Of a stretch of DNA of 36,588 nucleotides, positions 8,073 to 16,122 are shown one piece after another. Below the pieces are notes generated by a model. That model made no database searches, was not told the DNA's origin, and worked only from the letters and a program-made list of their open reading frames with translations. The stretch comes from Candidatus Bacteroides merdigallinarum (GTDB taxonomy: Bacteria > Bacteroidota > Bacteroidia > Bacteroidales > Bacteroidaceae), in assembly GCA_019116285.1 (NCBI GenBank), contig DXBX01000086.1:1-36588 (forward strand). The letters run 5' to 3'. A program made the position numbers and the translations under genes. Every line of letters starts with the position of its first letter. Within the stretch, counting starts at the first letter, position 1.

Positions 8073-10511
8073 TCACTTCCCGTACTTCTCCTTCAGCTCC
8101 TTCACGCTCATGCCGGTGAAGTAGTCCTCGATGAAGTCCCAGCGTTGCGCGTCATTCAGCTTGTCCGTGCTGAAGAACAAGGAGAACAGTGCCATCTGCT
8201 CCTCGAAGATACGCTCGTTGGTGTAGAGAATGTGGTTCCGGTATTCGAATGTGTCGGCCAGTTTCTGCAGTTTGTCCGGGTCGTTAAAGCGGATGAGTAC
8301 ACAGGGTGTGCCGCCGCCTTCCACGCTGAAGGACAGGCAACCCAGCATGGACAGCAGGTTGAGCAGCGTGTTCAGGTCCGAGAACGGCGTGCAGTAGAAG
8401 GTCAGCCGGTCGCCCCGGTTGCCCGTGATGCGCTGGGCGCACAGCTTCTGGTAGCGGGAGAGCAGCAGGTCGAAGCCGCGGGTGACGGTGAACAGCAGGT
8501 CGTTGCTCTCCTTCTTCTTGGCGCTGGTGATGTAGCTTACGCTGCGCCCTTCTTCCGTGCGGCTCTCCAGCAACGAACCGATGAAACGCTTGGCCGAGCG
8601 TACGTCCATCAGGTGCTCCTGGAAAATCTTGCGCAGTTCCTCTTCCTCGAATTTGCCCTTGCTCTTGAACAGGGCCGTCTTCATCATTGCCGTCAGGCTC
8701 TTGAAGAGGGCGTCCAGCTTTCCGCGGATCTCCTTCGCGTCTTCCTTCAACAACACTTCATGTTTGCCCACCGACACGGCACGAGAGCCTTCGCGCAGGG
8801 TGCCGTTGTTCAGCTTCTGCTTGAACTCCTTGTAGCCCAGTTCGGGGAAGCCTTCTTCCCAAAGTTTCTCCAGTTGTGCCACGTAGATGTTCTCCTCGCC
8901 CGGTACGGGGGTGAGGTAGGCGGCATATTCCCTGGCAAAGTCCGGCCCCGTCTTGTCCTGAATATAACCCTCAGTCAGCAGGTTGCGGGGGCTGACCTCC
9001 AGTAGGGGGTGGCCGTAGCAGCGGGCCAGGTCATCTTCCAATAATAACAGGGCGGTCTTGGTGAACTGGCTGAGTTCGGACTCATACTCCAGCTTGTTCT
9101 TGGCGCGCGGCAGCTTCACCACAAACTCGAAGTCGGAGAGCGACACCAGCATCTCCTGCTTGCCGCCCTTCATCCGGTACACCTCCATCAGCTTCTCCAG
9201 GATGAAGAGCAGCTGATCCTGGCTGATGTTGCCCAACTGGTGCAGCCGCTTCATGTAGTAGAAATCCCGCTCGTGGAAGTCAGTGGCCGCCACGCCCTGC
9301 ACGTCCTTGTCGCGGGCCGCACGGCCTATTTCCTGTATATAGTCCACGAACGTACTGGATGGTGCCACGTGATACACGCGGTCGATGTCGCTGATGTCCA
9401 CGCCCATGCCGAACGCCTTGGTGGCCACGATGAGCCGCTTCTCGCCGCTCTTGAAGTCCTGTACGATCTGCGCCTTCTCCTCCCGCTCCTTCTTGCCGTA
9501 GTAGGAGGCCACCAGATGCCAGTTCTGTGCCCGTACCCACGACTTGATGCGCATGTCTATGCCGCCGGCAAAGGGATAGTAGAGCAGCGTCTTGTGGTGC
9601 TCCAGGTAGTCTTCCACACGGGCGGAGATGACCCGTTGCTTAGCCTTGTCGTAGGTCTCGCCCTCCTCGATGCTCATCTGCCGGATGTCGAAGCCGATGT
9701 TCTTGCGCTTCACCGTGCCCACGTAGAGCACGCACGGCTCCATCTGCAGCGAGCGGATGGTCTCGAACACCATGTCGTTGTCGCCGTTGGGATTCCATAC
9801 GGCCGTGGCCGTGAGTGCGAAGAGGGGGAAGGCATAGCCCAATGTATCTTTCAGTCCTTGCAGGTAGCGCCCCAGAAACCAGTAGTCCACACGGAACTCC
9901 TTGCCCCACGTGGTCACCGTATGCGCCTCGTCCACCACCACCAGGCCGATGTGGCGGTCGCCCGTGAAGTGGCGGATGTCGTAGGACAAGAGCAGTTCGG
10001 GCGAGAGATAGAACAGGTCAATCTCGCCTTCGCGCACCCGGCGATACACCTCCGCCTTCTGTTCGGGCGAGAGGTCGGACGAGGCATAGCCCACGCGGTC
10101 GTAGCCTGTGTCCTGCAGGCTCTCCACCTGGTCCACTATCAACGCCTTCAGCGGGGAGACGACCAGGGTCAGCATCCCGTACCGGCGCCCCAGGTAGATG
10201 GCGGGCAATTGGAACAACAAGGATTTGCCCGCACCCGTAGGCGCCGTCAGCAGGATGTTGTCCACGTCTTCCTCACCGCTGCGGGCTTTCTCCGCCTCGC
10301 GCAGGATGTGCTCTATCAGTTGGCCTTGGGAGAGTTGAATCGTATCTTTTCCTCGGAAGAGGTTGTCGTAGATTTCCAGGTCGCGGAAGTCTTCGTAGCC
10401 GTATATTTCGCGTAGCAAGGCCTGTGCGTCGGGGCGGCAGGCGTCCGGTTGTTTCCGTTCCTTCAGCTGAGGCAACGGGCGTGCCGTGGGAGTGTTGTCG
10501 GATGCTGTCAT
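8073..10511 (-). CDS. RecQ-like superfamily 2 DNA helicase
   Basis: An 812-aa protein with a DEAD/DEAH core near residues 55-240: Walker A APTGAGKS (Lys96), SPLKALIVDQV (motif Ia) and VVVDEAHT (motif II). The helicase-C domain has LIVATKAFGMGVD (motif V) and YIQEIGRAARD (motif VI), the RecQ form. The long C-terminal part, about 350 residues, has no visible Cys4 zinc site or HRDC domain of canonical RecQ, so this is a divergent member. The frame is open to 10676, but a -7 box at 10586-10593 shows the transcript starts inside that extension. The ATG at 10511 is therefore chosen. Role in repair is inference. Confidence 0.87.
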   Translation of the reverse strand: MTASDNTPTARPLPQLKERKQPDACRPDAQALLREIYGYEDFRDLEIYDNLFRGKDTIQLSQGQLIEHILREAEKARSGEEDVDNILLTAPTGAGKSLLFQLPAIYLGRRYGMLTLVVSPLKALIVDQVESLQDTGYDRVGYASSDLSPEQKAEVYRRVREGEIDLFYLSPELLLSYDIRHFTGDRHIGLVVVDEAHTVTTWGKEFRVDYWFLGRYLQGLKDTLGYAFPLFALTATAVWNPNGDNDMVFETIRSLQMEPCVLYVGTVKRKNIGFDIRQMSIEEGETYDKAKQRVISARVEDYLEHHKTLLYYPFAGGIDMRIKSWVRAQNWHLVASYYGKKEREEKAQIVQDFKSGEKRLIVATKAFGMGVDISDIDRVYHVAPSSTFVDYIQEIGRAARDKDVQGVAATDFHERDFYYMKRLHQLGNISQDQLLFILEKLMEVYRMKGGKQEMLVSLSDFEFVVKLPRAKNKLEYESELSQFTKTALLLLEDDLARCYGHPLLEVSPRNLLTEGYIQDKTGPDFAREYAAYLTPVPGEENIYVAQLEKLWEEGFPELGYKEFKQKLNNGTLREGSRAVSVGKHEVLLKEDAKEIRGKLDALFKSLTAMMKTALFKSKGKFEEEELRKIFQEHLMDVRSAKRFIGSLLESRTEEGRSVSYITSAKKKESNDLLFTVTRGFDLLLSRYQKLCAQRITGNRGDRLTFYCTPFSDLNTLLNLLSMLGCLSFSVEGGGTPCVLIRFNDPDKLQKLADTFEYRNHILYTNERIFEEQMALFSLFFSTDKLNDAQRWDFIEDYFTGMSVKELKEKYGK

Positions 10512-10585
10512 AAATGTTATATATATAAATAGGTGTAGGTCGCGAGGAGAGCCCCTTCCGGAGGAGTCTTCCTGCTTTCCCAGCC

Positions 10586-10593
10586 CAAAAGTA
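10586..10593 (-). promoter_or_regulatory. -7 box for the RecQ-like helicase gene
   Basis: On the minus strand it reads TACTTTTG, a TAnnTTTG match, about 75 bp upstream of the ATG at 10511. It rules out the ORF extension to 10676. Confidence 0.5.
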
Positions 10594-10687
10594 GGCATAA
10601 AAAATGAAAGCAAGGCAAGGATAACGTTTTTTATACCTGCCGGAAAAAGTTTTCCAGGTAGCTTGAAAAACTTCACTATGCAAGGAA

Positions 10688-10800
10688 AAAACTCTATTTC
10701 CAGCCTAGAAATGTGTATTTCCAGGCTGGAAATAGAGTTTTCTCCTTACTTCGCGGACTTTTCCCGTGGCTTTCGGAACTTTTTCCGGCGACTTTCGGAA
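10688..10800. repeat. Dispersed palindromic element, copy A (25-bp hairpin)
   Basis: A stem of about 25 bp with one mismatch joins 10688-10712 to 10717-10741 around a GTGT loop. Its core is ATTTCCAGGCTGGAAAT, itself a palindrome. After it comes AGAGTTTTCTCCTTACTTCG and a stretch rich in TTTTCCGGCG and CTTTCGGAACT. The same core and the same flank recur at 36030-36180. Confidence 0.8.
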
Positions 10801-10840
10801 CTCTTTCCGACGGCATGAAAGCATGTTTCCCGGCAATTTC

Positions 10841-10903
10841 TGCGCAAAATGAGGATTCATTTGCGCGAAATGAGGATTTGTTTGCCGGAAATGCGGCTAC
10901 ATT
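10841..10903 (+). repeat. 3 x 21-bp tandem repeat upstream of the PI-PLC gene
   Basis: Units start at 10841 (TGCGCAAAATGAGGATT), 10862 (TGCGCGAAATGAGGATT) and 10883 (TGCCGGAAATGCGGCTA), exactly 21 bp or two helical turns apart. The third unit runs into the -7 box of the PI-PLC gene. It could be an operator array or just repeat expansion. Confidence 0.65.
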
Positions 10904-10905
10904 TG
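10898..10905 (+). promoter_or_regulatory. -7 box for the PI-PLC/ROK genes
   Basis: TACATTTG matches TAnnTTTG, 34 bp upstream of the PI-PLC start codon. It overlaps the end of the 21-bp tandem repeat. Confidence 0.5.
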
Positions 10906-10939
10906 CAACGCATAAAACAGACTTATAAACGAGCAAGCA

Positions 10940-11911
10940 ATGAAGCAACTGTATAGAACGTGGATAGGCATCATTCTCTGTCTTTGCATCTCGGGCATCA
11001 CGGCATCCCGGGCGCAGGAAGGCGCTGTCCGTCCGGTGCCGGCTGTGGAAACGGCGGATTGGATGGGCGCGTTGCCCGATGCGTTTCCTTTGTGCAAACT
11101 CTCCCTGCCCGGTACGCACGACAGCGGTGCCAGGTTGGGCGGGCCGGCTTTGCAGACGCAGGGGCTGGACATTGCCACCCAGTTGCAGCGGGGCATCCGT
11201 GCGTTCGACATCCGCTTGCAGGAGAAGGACGGACGGCTGGGCGTGTTTCACGGCACCGCCTTCCAGCAAATCTATTGGGAGACGGATGTGCTGCCTGCTT
11301 TCCTCCGCTTCTTGCAAAAGCATCCGGCGGAGGCCCTGGTCGTGTCGCTGAAGCGCGAAGGCGGTTCGTCCGAAGCTTATGCTTCCCTGTTGGCCGCCTC
11401 ACTGACAGTGCCGTCCAACCGCGCCAAGTTTGTGGAGGATTTCCGTCCGGACCTGACGCTGGGCGATTGCCGGGGCAAGATTCTCTTTTTGCTTCGCGAC
11501 GTGCCTATGGCGGACTATCCGGGAGCTGCCTGCCGGGATTGGGCCGATGACGCCACTTGCATACTGACGCTGCTCGACAAGGACGGGCGGGAAGGTCATG
11601 CCCTGTTGCAGGATGAATATCAATACCGTTCGGAGCGCGAATCCGGTCAAAAGATAAAGGCCTGCCTCCGCTATTGGGAAGCGCTGGCTGCCGAACCGGA
11701 CACTTCCCGTCGCTGGGGCATCACCTTTGCCAGTGCCACGGGCCTGCCCGACGGTACGCCGCAAGCCTTTGCCGACCGGGTCAATCCGGCTTTGGCCGAC
11801 TGGCTGGGGCAGGAGGGAGGCCGGCGTCGCAGCATTGTCTTCATAGATTTCATCGGGCAGGAGGCCGGCAGCCGGCTGGTCACGCTTCTGATAAACGGAA
11901 ACTTTCGTTGA
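10940..11911 (+). CDS. Secreted phosphatidylinositol-specific phospholipase C (PI-PLC X domain)
   Basis: A 323-aa protein with a signal peptide cut near ASRAQ (about residue 26). The X-domain hallmarks are LSLPGTHDSGA with the first catalytic His60 and RGIRAFDIRLQEKDGRLGVFHG with Arg92 and the second catalytic His104. Bacterial enzymes of this fold cleave phosphatidylinositol and GPI anchors, giving diacylglycerol and a cyclic inositol phosphate. Without biochemical data other phosphodiesters remain possible. The ROK kinase gene follows after 21 bp and the mannosidase locus after that, which suggests it belongs to the glycan system. Location is periplasm or outside. Confidence 0.87.
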   Translation: MKQLYRTWIGIILCLCISGITASRAQEGAVRPVPAVETADWMGALPDAFPLCKLSLPGTHDSGARLGGPALQTQGLDIATQLQRGIRAFDIRLQEKDGRLGVFHGTAFQQIYWETDVLPAFLRFLQKHPAEALVVSLKREGGSSEAYASLLAASLTVPSNRAKFVEDFRPDLTLGDCRGKILFLLRDVPMADYPGAACRDWADDATCILTLLDKDGREGHALLQDEYQYRSERESGQKIKACLRYWEALAAEPDTSRRWGITFASATGLPDGTPQAFADRVNPALADWLGQEGGRRRSIVFIDFIGQEAGSRLVTLLINGNFR

Positions 11912-11932
11912 ACTAGGATAAATTGCACAGCT

Positions 11933-12775
11933 ATGAATCATTCGAATTTGGCCATAGACCTGGGAGGTACCAATATCCGCATTGCGCGGGTGGAGAACGG
12001 ACAATGCACGGAGTATCGCTCGATGCCTTGCCCGGCACATGAGGAGGCCTCGGTGGTGGTCGGCTGTCTGGTTCGGCTGATTGAGGAGCTGATAGACCCG
12101 CAGGTGGCCGGCATCGGCATCGGGGTCCCTTCCATCGTGGATACGCAGGCCGGCATTGTCTACGATGTGGCCAATATTCCCGCCTGGAAGGAGGTGCCGC
12201 TCAAGGCTTTGCTGGAAGAGAAATTCCGGGTGCCGGTGGCGGTAGACAATGATTGCAATTGCTTCGCCCTGGGGGAAAGCCGGTTTGGTGCCGGACGCTC
12301 CTGTTCGGATATGGTGGGGGTCACCATCGGGACAGGCATCGGTGCGGGCATCATCATCGGCGGGAAGCTCTACGGCGGTTTGTATCGCGGAGCCGGCGAG
12401 ATCGGTTCCTTGCCCTACCGGGATGCAGATTTTGAACATTATTGTAGTAGTTTTTTCTTCAAGGATAAGGGGATTGATGCGGGCGAATGGGCTGAAAAAG
12501 CCCGTCGGGGAGAACAGGCTGCCTTATGTATATGGGATGAATTTGGCGGACATTTAGGTGAATTGATAAAGGTAATAATGTTTACATATGCGCCGCAGTT
12601 GATAGTCTTCGGAGGCGGCATTTCATCGGCTTTTCCGCTCTTCCGGAAAGGAATGGAAAAGGCTTTACGTGATTTCCCCTATCATCGTATCCTGAATCAT
12701 ACAAAGATTACCCCTTCAGAGTTGAAGAATGCCAATTTATTGGGGGCTTCCTCGCTGTTGCCTGACATCAGGTGA
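11933..12775 (+). CDS. ROK-family sugar kinase
   Basis: A 280-aa cytoplasmic ASKHA-fold kinase. LAIDLGGTNIRIARV (residues 6-20) is the ATP phosphate loop, VDNDCNCFALGE carries the catalytic Asp107, and GVTIGTGIGAGIIIGG plus GAGEIG (Glu156) form the sugar/ATP site. The usual ROK zinc motif CxCGxxGCxE is absent; the stretch after GEIG reads DADFEHYCSSFFF instead. The sugar cannot be assigned from sequence. Mannose or a hexosamine released by the downstream glycosidases is the natural guess. It lies 21 bp after the PI-PLC gene and probably shares its transcript. The last 350 bp are noticeably more AT-rich than the start. Confidence 0.87.
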   Translation: MNHSNLAIDLGGTNIRIARVENGQCTEYRSMPCPAHEEASVVVGCLVRLIEELIDPQVAGIGIGVPSIVDTQAGIVYDVANIPAWKEVPLKALLEEKFRVPVAVDNDCNCFALGESRFGAGRSCSDMVGVTIGTGIGAGIIIGGKLYGGLYRGAGEIGSLPYRDADFEHYCSSFFFKDKGIDAGEWAEKARRGEQAALCIWDEFGGHLGELIKVIMFTYAPQLIVFGGGISSAFPLFRKGMEKALRDFPYHRILNHTKITPSELKNANLLGASSLLPDIR

Positions 12776-12846
12776 CGTGGAGCATTCTTCCTATATTTAA
12801 GAATAAAAGTCGTTACATAAGCTGGGAAATTATATAAAGTATAGAC

Positions 12847-12884
12847 TGTAACAAAATGGTTACTTCACTGTAACACTTCTGTAA
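12847..12884. promoter_or_regulatory. Phased TGTAA sites upstream of susC (candidate operator)
   Basis: TGTAA occurs at 12847, 12869 and 12880, and an inverted GTTAC lies at 12859-12863. The spacing is about 11 bp throughout, one DNA helical turn. ACTGTAACA is an exact 9-bp direct repeat (12845 and 12867). The set lies just upstream of the probable -7 box, where an activator would sit. Confidence 0.4.
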
Positions 12885-12896
12885 TATAATTTTTTG

Positions 12897-12904
12897 AACC
12901 TTTG
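12897..12904 (+). promoter_or_regulatory. Probable -7 box for susC
   Basis: AACCTTTG differs from TAnnTTTG only in the first base and lies 45 bp upstream of the susC start, in an AT-rich leader. A weak box beside possible operator sites fits an activator-dependent promoter (inference). Confidence 0.4.
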
Positions 12905-12949
12905 CACATAAATTAAATAAGAAGTGTTTTTAACTTTAAATTTTCGAGA

Positions 12950-15900
12950 ATGGAACGATTCAATCTAAGATTCTGTCGAACAATTCTCATCCTTTTGTTG
13001 GGATTGTTCGTATCGGTTGGGGCATTCGCCCAGAAGATTTCCGTGACAGGAATTGTGAAGGACCAGACCGGTCTGCCCATCATCGGCGGTAACGTGCTGG
13101 TGAAAGGAACGACGACAGGCGTCATCACCGACATTGACGGTAAGTTTACCGTTTCTGCCAACAAGGGAGACGTCCTGGTCATCAGTTATGTGGGCTTCAC
13201 CACGCAGGAAGTCCCCGTCAGCGAAAAACAGCTGAACATCATTTTGCAAGAAGATACTGAGATGCTGGAAGAAGTGGTAGTCTTGGGTTATGGTGCCCAG
13301 ACCCGCAAGCAGGACTTGTCCGCTTCCGTGGGTATCGTAGATAATACGGACGAACTGGCCATCCGCCCCGTGACCTCCACCGAGGGCATGTTGCAAGGCC
13401 AGTTGCCGGGCGTGACCATCACGTCCAACGGTGGTGACCCGACGTCCACGCCCAATATTGTCATCCGCGGCCAAGGCTCGCAGAACGGCGACAACGTGCT
13501 GTGGGTAGTAGACGGCGTGCCGGGTGCACCTATTTCTTCCATGAACGATATCGAGAGCATCGTAGTCCTGAAGGACGCCGCTTCTGCCGCCATCTATGGT
13601 GCCCAGTCCGGTGCCGGCGGTGTTATCCTGGTGACGACCAAGAAGGCCAAGGAAGGTGCTCCTTCCGTTTCGTATGACGGTGTATTTGGTATCCGCCAGG
13701 CTTCCAACCTCATCGAACCATTGAACGCTGAGCAGCAGTTGTGGATGCGTCAGCAATCGTATGCCAATGCCGGCATACCTATTCCCGATGGATGGAATCC
13801 GGAGAAGAACCCTTGGATTACGACCACCCGTACGGATTGGATGGACGCCATCTTCCGCACGGCTTTCTATCAGCGTCACAATGTAGCATTGAATGTGGGT
13901 ACGGAGAACTTCACCAACCGCATATCGTTTGCTATGAACAATGATCAAGGCGTTTTGATTAATACCTATAAAAAGGACTTGTCCGTGCGCTACAACGGCA
14001 AGATGAAACTGAACAAGTGGGTGACTGTTTCCGAGGATTTCATTTGGCAAAATACGGACAGCCGTAGTAAAGATACTGAAAACGATGGCTATACCGGTCC
14101 GATCCTTTCTGCCGTATATATGCCTGCCAGTGCTACCATTTACAATCCGCTGGATGGCACATATGGAGGCACTACGACAGAAGATCCTGACTACATTGCC
14201 CAGTATGGCAGCGGTTATGCGGATGCACATGGCGATGCTGTGAATCCGGTGCGTTTGTTGGAAGCCGATAATATTTTCAATAAGACAAGTGATTTGTGGA
14301 GTACTACCACGTTGGAAATTGCCAATGTAGTTCCGGGTTTGAAATTTACGAGCCGATTCACCTATAATTTGACTTCCAATTATAATAAAGACTTCAGCCC
14401 TCTTCGTGACGAGCCGGGAAAGCCTAATGAATCTAACTCATTGGTAGAATCTTCTTATCGCACGAGTGCTTGGAAAACAGAAAATACCTTGACGTATGAC
14501 AATAGTTTTGGCAAGCATACAGTTGGAGCTTTACTTTCTACAACAGCTGACCATTATGAAAACCGTGGCTTTGAAGTGACAGGTACGGGGCTGGCTGACG
14601 AGTCGGCTTATCTGCAGTATTTGGCTTATGCATCTAATCTATCAGCTGATGATTATTTAACAGGACCGGATGCTAACGTGTCTGTAATAGCTCGTGCTGC
14701 TTATTCTTATGATGACCGTTATTTTGTAACAGCGTCTTGGCGTCGGGACTATGCCGGACGTCTGCCGAAGGATAACAACTACGGTGATTTTCCCGCTGTA
14801 ACAGCTGCTTGGAAAATTTCCAAAGAAAAGTTCTTCCCCAAAACGGATCTTGTCAACCTGTTGAAGTTGCGTGCATCTTGGGGCCGTGTAGGTAATCTGG
14901 GTTCTATAGGCTATAACTATAAATCAAATGTTTTGAGTCGCACTATTTGGGCAGAAGGAGCTCAGTATGGCGTTTCAGGCAATGCTACTTGGGATGCTTT
15001 TATTTACAATGCCACCGCTTTGAATCCTAACTTGACTTGGGAAACTTCCGAGCAATGGGACTTGGGTTTGGATTTGTCTATGTTCAATGACCGTTTGTCT
15101 GTCTCTATGGACTACTTTGACAAGCGTACGTTTAACTTGATTCAATCCCAAACGATTAACTGGCCGACAACTATTGGTATTGATGCCATGTTGGTCAACT
15201 TGGGTGAAGTTCGTAACCGCGGTTTTGAGTTGGCCGCCAGTTGGAGTGACAAGATTAATGATGACTGGTCTTACTTCGTATCGGGCAACTTCTCGTACTT
15301 GAAGAACTGGGTATCTGATATTGGAGTCCAAAATGCTGATGGAACTCCGGGTGTTTGGACCAATGACACGAGTTTCCGTAGTTTGCCTTATTTTTATCGC
15401 ACGGCTGAGGGAGAACCTTTGAACTCATTTTATCTGATTAAGACGGACGGTATCTTCCAAAGTGATGAAGAAGCGGCTAATTATGTGGACAAAAACGGCA
15501 ATCGGATTCAGCCGAATGCGCAGGCCGGTGACTTGAAGTTTGTGGATGCCAATGGCGATGGCCAGATTTCTGATTCCGACCGTCAGTATATGGGCAGCGC
15601 TACTCCTAAGACCACCTTTGCTTTCTCCTTTGGATTCAATTGGAAGAAATTGGCATTCAGTGCCATGTTCCAAGGTGTAGGTGGTGCTAAGGCAGCTTAT
15701 GTGGCCAAGTATGTTTTGCTGAATGATGCAGATGGTGGATTTAATCGTTCGAATGAAATTCTGAATGCTTGGAGTCCGACGAATACGGGTTCAGATATTC
15801 CTCGTTTAACCAGAAGTGATACGAATGGGAACTTTAATACACCGTCCGACTGGTATTTGGAGAACGCCTCCTACCTGCGTCTGAAGAACGTGACAGTCTC

Positions 15901-16096
15901 TTACGACTTGACGGATGTGCTCCGCAAGTGGTCTCACGCCAACGAGCGCAACAGCAGTCTCTCCCTCTTCTTGAGCGGTGAGAACCTGGTGACTTTCACT
16001 CCCTACTCCGGTATGGACCCTGAATGCGGTGGCTGGGATGCCTTGAAGTATCCGGTATCTCGCGTATTCTCCCTGGGTGTGAAACTGACTTACTAA
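12950..16096 (+). CDS. SusC/RagA-family TonB-dependent outer-membrane transporter
   Basis: A 1048-aa protein with a signal peptide (cut near VGAFAQ, residue 28). It then has a carboxypeptidase-D-regulatory-like domain (about 30-115: TGIVKDQTGLPIIGGNVLVK, GKFTVSANKGDVLVISYVGF), the SusC segment EEVVVLGYGAQTRKQDLSAS, a TonB plug (about 130-235) and a 22-strand barrel ending in SLGVKLTY. Together with the SusD lipoprotein 26 bp downstream it imports glycan fragments across the outer membrane using TonB energy. Base composition changes inside the gene: about 13950-15830 is AT-richer than its ends. The ligand is not readable, but the neighbours suggest a mannose-rich phosphoglycan. Confidence 0.95.
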   Translation: MERFNLRFCRTILILLLGLFVSVGAFAQKISVTGIVKDQTGLPIIGGNVLVKGTTTGVITDIDGKFTVSANKGDVLVISYVGFTTQEVPVSEKQLNIILQEDTEMLEEVVVLGYGAQTRKQDLSASVGIVDNTDELAIRPVTSTEGMLQGQLPGVTITSNGGDPTSTPNIVIRGQGSQNGDNVLWVVDGVPGAPISSMNDIESIVVLKDAASAAIYGAQSGAGGVILVTTKKAKEGAPSVSYDGVFGIRQASNLIEPLNAEQQLWMRQQSYANAGIPIPDGWNPEKNPWITTTRTDWMDAIFRTAFYQRHNVALNVGTENFTNRISFAMNNDQGVLINTYKKDLSVRYNGKMKLNKWVTVSEDFIWQNTDSRSKDTENDGYTGPILSAVYMPASATIYNPLDGTYGGTTTEDPDYIAQYGSGYADAHGDAVNPVRLLEADNIFNKTSDLWSTTTLEIANVVPGLKFTSRFTYNLTSNYNKDFSPLRDEPGKPNESNSLVESSYRTSAWKTENTLTYDNSFGKHTVGALLSTTADHYENRGFEVTGTGLADESAYLQYLAYASNLSADDYLTGPDANVSVIARAAYSYDDRYFVTASWRRDYAGRLPKDNNYGDFPAVTAAWKISKEKFFPKTDLVNLLKLRASWGRVGNLGSIGYNYKSNVLSRTIWAEGAQYGVSGNATWDAFIYNATALNPNLTWETSEQWDLGLDLSMFNDRLSVSMDYFDKRTFNLIQSQTINWPTTIGIDAMLVNLGEVRNRGFELAASWSDKINDDWSYFVSGNFSYLKNWVSDIGVQNADGTPGVWTNDTSFRSLPYFYRTAEGEPLNSFYLIKTDGIFQSDEEAANYVDKNGNRIQPNAQAGDLKFVDANGDGQISDSDRQYMGSATPKTTFAFSFGFNWKKLAFSAMFQGVGGAKAAYVAKYVLLNDADGGFNRSNEILNAWSPTNTGSDIPRLTRSDTNGNFNTPSDWYLENASYLRLKNVTVSYDLTDVLRKWSHANERNSSLSLFLSGENLVTFTPYSGMDPECGGWDALKYPVSRVFSLGVKLTY

Positions 16097-16122
16097 TCCT
16101 TACTAACGAAGAAACTTAGATT

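Larger units (their letters stand above)
10512..10939. other. 428-bp divergent intergenic region with repeats
   Basis: No credible gene. From left to right it holds an AT-rich leader of the helicase gene, its -7 box, the large hairpin of a dispersed palindromic element at 10688-10741 with its CT-rich flank, a 3 x 21-bp tandem repeat at 10841-10903, and the -7 box of the PI-PLC gene. Short frames across it (for example one translating as CISRLEIEFSPYF) are by-products of the repeats. Confidence 0.75.

Noticed and set aside
10512..10676. N-terminal extension of the helicase ORF
   Set aside because: It lies across the -7 box at 10586-10593, is hydrophobic and unlike helicases, and the ATG at 10511 gives a normal protein.
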